Below, piece after piece: positions 17,411 to 24,650 of a DNA stretch of 64,000 bases. The stretch is taken from the NCBI RefSeq assembly GCF_014131735.1, contig NZ_CP039121.1, forward strand, positions 1 through 64,000. Direction: 5' to 3'. The DNA comes from Lactiplantibacillus plantarum. Lineage in GTDB: Bacteria > Bacillota > Bacilli > Lactobacillales > Lactobacillaceae. The first letter of the stretch is position 1. Each line of letters starts with the position of its first letter. The position numbers were made by a program, and so were the translations under genes. The notes beneath the pieces were generated by a model. That model was not told the origin of the DNA, searched no databases, and saw nothing but the letters and a program-made list of their open reading frames with translations.

Positions 17411-18716
17411 ACTAACACCGGATGCACTTGCCGCTTTACGGACAACGCATGCGCAGGATCGAATGGCACCAGTATTGACGCGAGCGATTACGAAGAATGG
17501 GATTGAGGCTGCAAGTTTTGATAATCAAGCTGCGAGTCGCTTAGCACGGACTTTTTCTGTTGAAGTACCAACGGGTAAGGTCAGTAATCAGAAGCACAGC
17601 GGTCGTTGCTGGGAGTTTTCATTATTAAACACGCTCCGGCATAAGTTTGCGACCCGGTATCACGTCAAAGACTTTGAGTTATCACAAAACTATTTGTTTT
17701 TCTGGGATAAGATTGAAAGGGCTAATATTTTTTATCGGAATGTTGAACAAACGGCGCGTCAGCCGATTGATGACCGGCTTGTTCAGTTCTTATTTGCTAA
17801 TCCGGGCGAAGATGGTGGTCAGTGGGCGATGGCGGCCAGCTTGGTTCAAAAGTATGGCGTCGTTCCAGCTAGTGTGATGCCAGAGTCCTTCAACACTGAT
17901 AATACGACGGCATTTCAAGCCAGTTTATCACGGCAGCTTCGTAAAGATGGGTTAAAACTTCGGCAACTCGTGATGGATGGTGCAAGCGAGGCCGAGCTAC
18001 AATCACTGGAGAAATCAATGTTGCAAACGGTCTATCGGATGACGGCGTACTCATTTGGTGAACCACCAACTAGCTTTGATTTAGAATATCGTGATGATGA
18101 GCAACAGTACCATCGTACGGCTAATTTAACGCCTCAGCAATTCTATCAGGACTACTTTGAAACTGATCTGGATGATTACGTGGTCGTTACTAATTCACCA
18201 GATAAGCCGTTTAATCGACTTTATAGCTTGCCAGACGAGGATAACGTGATTGGTGGTAAGCCTATCGAATTTTTGAACCTTGATATGGGTGTGCTGACGG
18301 ACGTTGCTGTGCAACAGTTACAGGCTGGCGAAACGGTTTGGTTTGGCAACGATGTGTTGCGACAGATGGACCGGAAGACGGGATACTTGGATGCTCATTT
18401 ATTTGAAACTGGCAAGTTATTTGGAACCAACGATCATCTGACTAAGGCGCAACGGCTGTTAACAGGTGAAGGTGAAGTTAGCCATGCCATGACGTTAACC
18501 GGCGTTGACTTAGTGGCTGATACGCCAACTAAGTGGAAGGTCGAAAATAGTTGGGGTGAGCAAGTAGGTGATCAAGGCTACTTCGTAATGAGCCAAGATT
18601 GGTTTAATGAGTACGTCTATGAAGTAGTTGTTCACAAGCATTTCTTGGCACCGGAATTTCAGGCGCTGCTTAACGAACGTGCACAGCGGCTACCCGCATG
18701 GGATCCGTTGCACTAG
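17400..18716 (+). CDS. pepC: Aminopeptidase C (bleomycin hydrolase family)
   Basis: PepC is a cytosolic cysteine aminopeptidase (C1B) that degrades imported peptides, usually as a hexamer. The 438-residue length is normal. The catalytic Cys70 lies in SGRCWEFS, the catalytic His in SHAMTLTGVD near residue 363, and the Asn in VENSWGE near 384. The usual C-terminal extension is present (ALLNERAQRLPAWDPLH). The ATG at 17400 has GGAGG 9 bases upstream. An XRE-type regulator follows so closely that its ribosome binding site overlaps the pepC stop. Confidence 0.96.
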   Translation: MATELTPDALAALRTTHAQDRMAPVLTRAITKNGIEAASFDNQAASRLARTFSVEVPTGKVSNQKHSGRCWEFSLLNTLRHKFATRYHVKDFELSQNYLFFWDKIERANIFYRNVEQTARQPIDDRLVQFLFANPGEDGGQWAMAASLVQKYGVVPASVMPESFNTDNTTAFQASLSRQLRKDGLKLRQLVMDGASEAELQSLEKSMLQTVYRMTAYSFGEPPTSFDLEYRDDEQQYHRTANLTPQQFYQDYFETDLDDYVVVTNSPDKPFNRLYSLPDEDNVIGGKPIEFLNLDMGVLTDVAVQQLQAGETVWFGNDVLRQMDRKTGYLDAHLFETGKLFGTNDHLTKAQRLLTGEGEVSHAMTLTGVDLVADTPTKWKVENSWGEQVGDQGYFVMSQDWFNEYVYEVVVHKHFLAPEFQALLNERAQRLPAWDPLH

Positions 18717-18728
18717 GAGGGTAATGTG

Positions 18729-19151
18729 ATGGGAATATTTTCAGAACGATTAAAAGAAGCGATGCAACAAGCGAACATAACCTCTGCTCAGTTATCTAAA
18801 CAAACGGGAATTGGTCGTTCATCAATCAGCCAGTGGTTAAGTAATAAATACGTGGCTAAACATGATAAGGTTACGGCGTTAGCGACGGTACTGAATGTGT
18901 CGCCAGATTGGCTGCTAGGTACGACTGATGTTGCAACAGCGGTGGCCCCGGAAGCGGTACCGATTCCAGTATCGGTCACGCCAACCCCTGCCGTTGACCC
19001 CGAATTAATAACATTGTGGGAACAGCTGGATACCAAACAACGATCTAAGTTGATCAAAAAGGCACGGAAGTTGTTGACTAAGTCGGCCGAACAGCCCAAC
19101 ACAAAGCGGAAAAAGAACAAGAAAAAGAAAAAAGGCAAGAAACGGAAATAA
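18729..19151 (+). CDS. XRE-family transcriptional regulator with Lys-rich tail
   Basis: A 140-residue protein: an N-terminal Cro/C1 helix-turn-helix (LSKQTGIGRSSISQWLSNK), the post-HTH motif ALNVSPDWLLGTTD, a Val/Pro/Ala linker, a short helical segment, and a strikingly basic tail (KRKKNKKKKKGKKRK). The AGGAGG for its ATG (18729) overlaps the pepC stop codon, indicating co-transcription and coupling. The lysine tail could add non-specific nucleic-acid affinity. Its target is unknown; autoregulation with pepC is possible. Confidence 0.85.
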   Translation: MGIFSERLKEAMQQANITSAQLSKQTGIGRSSISQWLSNKYVAKHDKVTALATVLNVSPDWLLGTTDVATAVAPEAVPIPVSVTPTPAVDPELITLWEQLDTKQRSKLIKKARKLLTKSAEQPNTKRKKNKKKKKGKKRK

Positions 19152-19160
19152 GGCAATGCA

Positions 19161-19210
19161 AAAAACAACTTTTGCTCCTCAGCTCGTCGTGAGGAACAAA
19201 AGTTGTTTTT
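19161..19210. terminator. Bidirectional terminator between pepC-xre and degV
   Basis: A long stem pairs 19161-19174 (A-rich) with 19197-19210 (T-rich), continued by CTCCTC/GAGGAA. It sits between two convergent genes and has an A-tract and T-tract on opposite sides, so it should work in both directions. Confidence 0.9.
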
Positions 19211-19249
19211 GACTGTCATGATGAATGATTAGGGGTTGATAATGGTGAA

Positions 19250-20116
19250 CTAAATGGTCCATTTTTCCCAGTCACGCGCCCAAATCAGTCCCATGACGCC
19301 TTCTCCAACGTGAACCCCAACGACGGGACCGATCTCGCCTTCATCGATGGTGAGATCAGGAAAGCTAGCCTTCAAGTCAGCTGTCCATTCGGCTTGGAGT
19401 TTCGGATTGTTGCCGTTTTCGATTGTGACGCGAAGTGGATAGTCAACGGCAGCAATCTCAGCAGCTAGCTTGGCTTTGATGGCTGCGTATGCCCGCCGCA
19501 TCGTTCGTTCTTTTTGAATAGCGACGATCTTGCCATCTTGAAAGGTCAGAACGGGTTTAATGCGTAAGAGGTTGCCAACGAGTCCAGAAGCGTTTGAGAG
19601 CCGACCAGTCCGAACCAAGTGACTGAGATTATCGACAACAAAATATACGCCGGTTGTTTCACGGATTTTTTTGAGCTGAGCAATAACTTGTTCGGGTGAG
19701 TATCCTTCAGCGACTAATTTAGCAGCTAACAAGACCATGTAAGCTTCTCCACCAGCCGTAATTAGTGAATCAAACGGATAAACCTTGATGTTGGTTACGT
19801 TTGGCAGGTAACTTTCGAGATTAGTAATAAAGCTGGTGATACCAGAAGAAAGATGGATACTAATGACAGCATCATAGCCCGCCTTTGCCAGCTGATCATA
19901 AGTCGTTTGCATCTGACCAAGGGTAATCTGAGTGGTCGTTGGTAACTCAGGCGCGGTACGCATTCGTTCATAAAATTCTTTGGACGTTATTTCGACGTTT
20001 TCTAAGTAGGTTTGGTGACCAAAAATAACAGTAATTGGGACGACGTGAATATGATACTTTTCAACATCGGCCGCTGAGAGGTAGCTTGCGCTATCCGTTA
20101 CAATTGCGGTTTTCAT
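19250..20116 (-). CDS. DegV family fatty-acid-binding protein
   Basis: DegV/FakB proteins bind a fatty acid and present it to the kinase FakA for phosphorylation before phospholipid synthesis. The 288-residue protein has the family N-terminus KTAIVTDSASYLS, the TTTQITLGQMQTTYDQL region near residue 60, ISIHLSSGIT near 85, and VHVGEGVMGLIW near the C-terminus. RBS GGGGGA precedes the ATG. Whether it is FakB-like with FakA elsewhere cannot be told from here. Confidence 0.9.
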   Translation of the reverse strand: MKTAIVTDSASYLSAADVEKYHIHVVPITVIFGHQTYLENVEITSKEFYERMRTAPELPTTTQITLGQMQTTYDQLAKAGYDAVISIHLSSGITSFITNLESYLPNVTNIKVYPFDSLITAGGEAYMVLLAAKLVAEGYSPEQVIAQLKKIRETTGVYFVVDNLSHLVRTGRLSNASGLVGNLLRIKPVLTFQDGKIVAIQKERTMRRAYAAIKAKLAAEIAAVDYPLRVTIENGNNPKLQAEWTADLKASFPDLTIDEGEIGPVVGVHVGEGVMGLIWARDWEKWTI

Positions 20117-20273
20117 TTTTCCCCCGCTTTCATTTGGTGAAAGTATTGCCTAACATTATAACGCTTGTCAGTAGTTGAAAGCTAGCTTTGATGAATAGAT
20201 TAAGGCGATTAATGTTTGAAATTCTCAACAACTAACGTCATAATGAGAATCATTAAATGGGGGAGGGCACAGG

Positions 20274-20756
20274 ATGACCAAACGAATTGAGATAAAACCG
20301 GCAACAGCTGCGGATCAAGCAGCGCTGGCTGAAATATATTTAGTGGACCGTCAGCAAGATTTTCCATGGGTCACTGATCCACAACTGCAAGATTTTAACG
20401 AAGACAGCCGTGGTGAATTCGTGCTGGTCGCGTGGATTGATGGTCAGCGGGCTGGCTTTTGTTCGTTGTACCGGCTGGCCAACTTCATTCATCTGCTTTT
20501 TGTGGCCCCAGATTTCCGCCACTTGAAAGTTGGTGAGCGGCTACTGACAGAAATGCGCCAGTATGCAACCGAACCACTCACGTTGAAGTGTGTGATGGCC
20601 AACGAAAATGCCCTGCGATTTTATGCGCAAGTAGGGTTTCGAATTGTCAAAGCAGATGCGGACGCGCTCCCACCAAATTATACGTTGCGTGATACGCATA
20701 CTGAGCAGTACGTGGCATTAGTGGATGTTATGGCCAATGAACGCAAGCTTAATTAA
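20274..20756 (+). CDS. GNAT family N-acetyltransferase
   Basis: A 160-residue acetyl-CoA-dependent transferase. The GNAT core is visible: N-terminal IEIKPATAADQAALAEIY, the acetyl-CoA-binding FVAPDFRHLKVGERLLTEM (R/Q-x-x-G-x-G/A variant), and MANENALRFYAQVGFR. Substrate unknown. RBS GGGAGG lies 9 bases before the ATG. It stands alone between degV and a T-box leader. Confidence 0.85.
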   Translation: MTKRIEIKPATAADQAALAEIYLVDRQQDFPWVTDPQLQDFNEDSRGEFVLVAWIDGQRAGFCSLYRLANFIHLLFVAPDFRHLKVGERLLTEMRQYATEPLTLKCVMANENALRFYAQVGFRIVKADADALPPNYTLRDTHTEQYVALVDVMANERKLN

Positions 20757-20780
20757 TCTAATTTATTTTTAATTTTAAGG

Positions 20781-20809
20781 TTGACATTGTGATAATCTGG
20801 CGCTAGAAT
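20781..20809 (+). promoter_or_regulatory. Promoter of the second T-box leader
   Basis: Consensus -35 TTGACA (20781-20786), a 17-bp spacer and -10 TAGAAT (20804-20809); a strong sigma-A type promoter. Confidence 0.8.
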
Positions 20810-20819
20810 CTAATCATTA

Positions 20820-21103
20820 ATTAAATTTAGATTAAAAACCGTGATAAGGAACGGTGCTAAGCTGGTTAGTTAGCGAGCTGCGGATTGGTGTAAGGCAGTC
20901 AATACCACTTAACATAGATCACCTTGGAGTTGCGCCTCGAAATTCGTGGAGATGGTGCTGGATGGTACCCATTAATGTACCGGCGTATCGCAATTGCTGT
21001 ACGTACTAAGGTGACTATTGTGAAGTAGTCGCGAATAAAGGTGGTAACCCGTTCTGGACGTCCTTTAATTAACTCATAGGAGTTAGTTAAAGGACGTTTT
21101 TTT
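20820..21103 (+). promoter_or_regulatory. T-box leader without a recognisable target gene
   Basis: Stem I distal elements (AGCGAG near 20872, CTGC/GCAG closing), a T-box core AGGTGGTAACCCG (21039-21051, slightly off the ACCGCG consensus), and an 18-bp terminator stem (21058-21075 with 21080-21097) followed by T. Such leaders control amino-acid-related genes by tRNA charging. Here only a 29-codon ORF follows, then a non-coding tract, then a hydratase-type gene 450 bp away. The specifier could not be fixed; the loop reads ACATAG. Confidence 0.88.
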
Positions 21104-21126
21104 ATGATTTAAAGGTGGTGAGGAGT

Positions 21127-21216
21127 ATGGAATCGGACATTCAGGTGGCTAGTTACCAACAAATGTGGGCAATGGTAACTAGTCGCACGAGGACTTGCTC
21201 CTCGAGTAACACATAG
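21127..21216 (+). pseudogene. 29-codon ORF after the T-box (possible gene remnant)
   Basis: An ATG after GGTGAGGAG opens 29 codons (MESDIQVASYQQMWAMVT onward), ending in AAC ACA TAG. It is the first start codon behind the T-box terminator. The reading frame contains two hairpins (CTAGTTACC 21149-21157 with GGTAACTAG 21174-21182; CGAGGA 21188-21193 with TCCTCG 21199-21204), unusual for coding sequence. It may be the 5' end of a lost T-box target, or a leader peptide. No family recognised. Confidence 0.3.
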
Positions 21217-21540
21217 GTCAACAAGGAATCAAAAACACATAGTATAACTGAGTACTCCGGGTAGATCACATACGATACCACGTGTATCGATTAACACATA
21301 GTTTTAGCAACGTGCAATTTATACGTTTAGACACACATAGTTTTAACATGAACGATATTTATGACCCGTAGTCTTAATAATTCGTATTTAAGACGCCCGT
21401 ACAATTAGCTGGCGCACTGAATACATCCAAATAATGAAGTGACAACTAGATTAATTGTAATGAGTTAACGTATTAGCAATGATTAGACGGCCTCATTACG
21501 AACACATATTGGGATAACAGTAACCACAAACACATAATGG
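21205..21540. repeat. Non-coding tract with dispersed ACACATA motifs and hairpins
   Basis: Exact ACACATA occurs at 21209, 21235, 21294, 21333, 21502 and 21530, with a variant TCACATA at 21266; four copies extend to (A/C)ACACATAG. Inverted repeats lie between them: CGATAC 21273/GTATCG 21284, GTCTTAA 21371/TTAAGAC 21388, GTAATGAG/CTCATTAC (right arm 21492). Two copies continue identically into CACATAGTTTTA (21296 and 21335). The spacing is irregular (about 26-39, then a gap), unlike CRISPR or a tandem satellite. No ORF with a ribosome binding site is present. Confidence 0.6.
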
Positions 21541-21550
21541 AGGTTTTATA

Positions 21551-22351
21551 ATGACAACTACCACCACAGAAACAGAAACTCAAGTTGCACAACAGCTATT
21601 TACGGCCTATCAGACACAGCATGCGTTAACAATGGCTGATCTTACAAGTAGTGTCGCTGACGAAGACGCTGCGTATCGAGTTCAAGCCGCATTAACGGCC
21701 TTAAAACAGCAGCCGGTTGGTGGATACAAGGTCTCGTTGACGAGTGCAGAAACTCAAAAGATGTTTGATGCTCATACGCCGCTGTACGGTGCCCAGGTTG
21801 CAGATCACTTTTTGGCGGCACCAACCACGGTTCGACGCGGGCAACTAATGGACCCACTCGTCGAAGTTGAGTTGGTCTTTAAGGCTAAAGAAGCCCTGTC
21901 AACCACCGATTCATTGACCGATTTATGGCAAAAAACGACTGTCGCGCCGGGACTTGAATTGCCAGATTCACGTTTTGCTGACTGGTTTCCCGATTTGCCT
22001 AAAAATTTGGTGGTCGCGGATGCCGCAGTCGGTGGGCTAGTGGTATATGGAACTGAACGGGAGACTGCCGAGTTATTCGCTTCAGCTGATGCAGTGGCAA
22101 CGCCAAAGTGTACGCTAGTCCATGATGGGGAGACGGTTAAAACTGGTCAAGCGAGTGAAGTGTTGGGTAACCCGCTTGAGTCATTGAAGTGGTTAGTCGG
22201 CAAGCTTGCAGAGCAAGGTAAGACATTAACGGCTGGTCAACGAGTTTCGTCGGGGACGTTTGTCCTACCACCACATTTGACCGCGGGGCACTGGCAAGCC
22301 GACTTCGATGCCGGGCTGGGACAGGTCGCACTGGATGTAACGGAAGCCTAA
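21551..22351 (+). CDS. 2-keto-4-pentenoate hydratase/fumarylacetoacetase-fold enzyme
   Basis: A 266-residue cytosolic protein of the MhpD-like hydratase/decarboxylase group. Family traits visible: PVGGYKVSLTS (KxxLTS signature, residues about 55-65), MDPLVEVELVF with metal-binding Glu residues (about 100-110), LPDSRFADW, ADAAVGGLVVYG, and GNPLESLKWLVGKLAEQGKTL plus the SSGTF motif near the C-terminus. In degradation pathways these enzymes add water to 2-hydroxy-alkenoates; no other gene of such a pathway is nearby, so the substrate is open. The last ACACATA copy overlaps the region just before its GGAGG ribosome binding site. Confidence 0.78.
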   Translation: MTTTTTETETQVAQQLFTAYQTQHALTMADLTSSVADEDAAYRVQAALTALKQQPVGGYKVSLTSAETQKMFDAHTPLYGAQVADHFLAAPTTVRRGQLMDPLVEVELVFKAKEALSTTDSLTDLWQKTTVAPGLELPDSRFADWFPDLPKNLVVADAAVGGLVVYGTERETAELFASADAVATPKCTLVHDGETVKTGQASEVLGNPLESLKWLVGKLAEQGKTLTAGQRVSSGTFVLPPHLTAGHWQADFDAGLGQVALDVTEA

Positions 22352-22365
22352 GTAAAATAATTACG

Positions 22366-22409
22366 AAAAAGGCCTTCATAAATGTCATGACATTTATGAA
22401 GGCCTTTTT
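22366..22409. terminator. 44-bp perfect palindromic bidirectional terminator
   Basis: The whole segment is a perfect palindrome (22-bp arms, no loop), with five A at one end and five T at the other. It lies between the hydratase gene and the convergent padA gene and should terminate both. Confidence 0.9.
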
Positions 22410-22512
22410 GAAGTGTTGCTAAATGAATGTTTTTCAGATGATTAGTAATTTTCAAAGATTGGACAGACTGATAATTATCCAATTTGTAGACCAGAATGTT
22501 TCACGTGAAACA

Positions 22513-23082
<570 letters not shown>

Positions 23083-23087
23083 TTAAT

Positions 23088-23105
23088 CATGTAATTTATT
23101 ACATG
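23088..23105. promoter_or_regulatory. PadR operator
   Basis: CATGTAATTTATTACATG is a perfect dyad with the ATGT-N8-ACAT pattern known for PadR operators (half-sites 23089-23092 and 23101-23104). It lies in the 115-bp padA-padR divergent region; further ATGT copies occur at 23066 and 23075. Known biology: PadR represses padA until phenolic acids are present. Confidence 0.85.
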
Positions 23106-23164
23106 TTTTAAACAACAAGGTTAGTGTATACTGTTATCAAGGAATCGTCAAGGAGGAATTTCCA

Positions 23165-23710
23165 ATGGCGCAAAAAAACAAGTTACAATTTATTATTCTA
23201 GGGTTATTAAACCAGCAACCATTAACGGGCTATGATCTAACTAAAGCCTTTGATGACGAGATCGGTGAATTCTGGCAAGCTCAACATAGTCAAATTTATC
23301 CGCAATTGAAGCGACTAGAAGAACAAGGTTACGTCACGCATGAAATTACGGTCAGTGGCGAAAAACTTGAAAAGAAACTCTACCACATCACCGCAACTGG
23401 TCGGCAGCTGTTACATGAGTGGATCAGTGTCGGTACACCAGACTTAACCGCTACGAAAGATGAATTTATTTTAAAACTATACTTTATTCAAACGGATCGT
23501 GATCCACGCCTACTAGCGATGTTACAGGAACAGCTCACCCTGCACACAGCTAAGTTAGCACACTTACAACAGCGATTGGCGACCGTTTTCCCGCAAGCTA
23601 AAGCTGCTAAGCAACATTATGGTCACTATTTGATCTTACAACATGCGATCGGACGAGAAGACTACTATGTGAATTGGTTGAAGCAGACGTTGAAAGCCTT
23701 ACCGGAGTAA
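23165..23710 (+). CDS. padR: PadR transcriptional repressor
   Basis: The 181-residue regulator has the PadR winged helix (LQFIILGLLNQQPLTGYDL onward, with FWQAQHSQIYPQLKRLEEQGYV) and the C-terminal helical dimerisation domain (about residues 95-175) of the longer PadR subfamily. It represses padA in the absence of phenolic acids. Divergently transcribed from padA across the operator. The ATG follows AGGAGG. Confidence 0.95.
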   Translation: MAQKNKLQFIILGLLNQQPLTGYDLTKAFDDEIGEFWQAQHSQIYPQLKRLEEQGYVTHEITVSGEKLEKKLYHITATGRQLLHEWISVGTPDLTATKDEFILKLYFIQTDRDPRLLAMLQEQLTLHTAKLAHLQQRLATVFPQAKAAKQHYGHYLILQHAIGREDYYVNWLKQTLKALPE

Positions 23711-23722
23711 TGGGGAGAGTGC

Positions 23723-23785
23723 TGCCGCTCTAACTGGTGGCTGGAATCATAGCGTTAAAAGCTACCCTTAATTATTTAGAGCGGC
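23723..23785 (+). repeat. 10-bp inverted repeat after padR
   Basis: GCCGCTCTAA (23723-23732) and TTAGAGCGGC (23776-23785) are perfect complements separated by 43 bases. The T-tract after it is poor, so it may be a weak padR terminator or a structured RNA end. Confidence 0.45.
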
Positions 23786-23900
23786 GTTTGAAGGAAATCA
23801 GCTTATGATTATATGCGTGTGAGAAATGGTGCCGTTTGAATTCTGAAACTGGTATAATGGCAGTGGTCAATATCAATTCACTTCAATGAGGAGATTAACT

Positions 23901-24362
23901 ATGGAAAATCAAAAAATGCAAGAGCCACTTGTCTATCGGCGAATTTTACTGACCGTTGATGAGGACGATAATACCTCTTCAGAACGTGCGTTTCGATACG
24001 CAACGACTTTGGCCCACGACTATGATGTTCCGTTAGGAATTTGTTCGGTGCTGGAAAGCGAAGATATCAATATCTTTGATTCATTAACACCGTCGAAGAT
24101 CCAAGCTAAACGGAAACACGTTGAAGATGTTGTTGCTGAGTATGTTCAGCTTGCAGAACAACGAGGCGTTAATCAAGTAGAGCCGCTTGTCTATGAAGGC
24201 GGTGATGTGGATGACGTCATTTTAGAGCAAGTTATTCCAGAATTTAAACCAGATCTATTAGTGACCGGTGCCGATACTGAATTTCCACATTCTAAGATTG
24301 CTGGGGCAATTGGTCCGCGTTTGGCCCGAAAAGCACCTATTTCAGTTATCGTTGTTCGGTAA
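23901..24362 (+). CDS. Universal stress protein (UspA family)
   Basis: A 153-residue single-domain Usp. Features: YRRILLTVDEDDNTSSERAFRYA (beta1 and nucleotide-binding Asp), a central variable part, and LLVTGADTEFPHSKIAGAIGPRLARKAPISVIVV, a variant of the G-2x-G-9x-G ATP-binding motif. I placed the start at ATG 23901, six bases after GAGGAG; the earlier ATG lies inside that RBS. Monocistronic, with its own terminator. Confidence 0.9.
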   Translation: MENQKMQEPLVYRRILLTVDEDDNTSSERAFRYATTLAHDYDVPLGICSVLESEDINIFDSLTPSKIQAKRKHVEDVVAEYVQLAEQRGVNQVEPLVYEGGDVDDVILEQVIPEFKPDLLVTGADTEFPHSKIAGAIGPRLARKAPISVIVVR

Positions 24363-24407
24363 TCAAGACTCGGGACAGGGATTAAGATCCAAGCTGATGA
24401 AATTTTA

Positions 24408-24455
24408 ACAACCGCAAGCTCATCATGGCTAATGAGGAGCTTGCGGTTGTTTTTG
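24408..24455 (+). terminator. usp terminator
   Basis: A stem of at least 12 bp built on AACCGCAAGCTC and GAGCTTGCGGTT around a 15-base loop, followed by five T. Confidence 0.9.
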
Positions 24456-24574
24456 ACTGCTATTGTTCATTAATGAACTTAACAATTGAATTTTTTTATT
24501 GGCTATAAATACTGCTAAACATGAGTTTATAAGTGTACTGTTTGGATGATATTAAATAATTTTTCAAATTCTTG

Positions 24575-24602
24575 TTGCATTATGAGCAAGGATGGCTATA
24601 AT
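24575..24602 (+). promoter_or_regulatory. Probable adhE promoter
   Basis: TTGCAT (24575-24580), a 16-bp spacer and TATAAT (24597-24602), about 50 bp upstream of the adhE start. Confidence 0.65.
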
Positions 24603-24650
24603 AAAGTTTGTAAATTAATTCACAAAGGAATTGAACGGAGGAAGCACTTC

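Noticed and set aside
21205..21540. The ACACATA tract as a CRISPR array
   Set aside because: Repeats are only 7-9 bases, spacing is irregular (26-39 and a large gap), and no cas genes are near.
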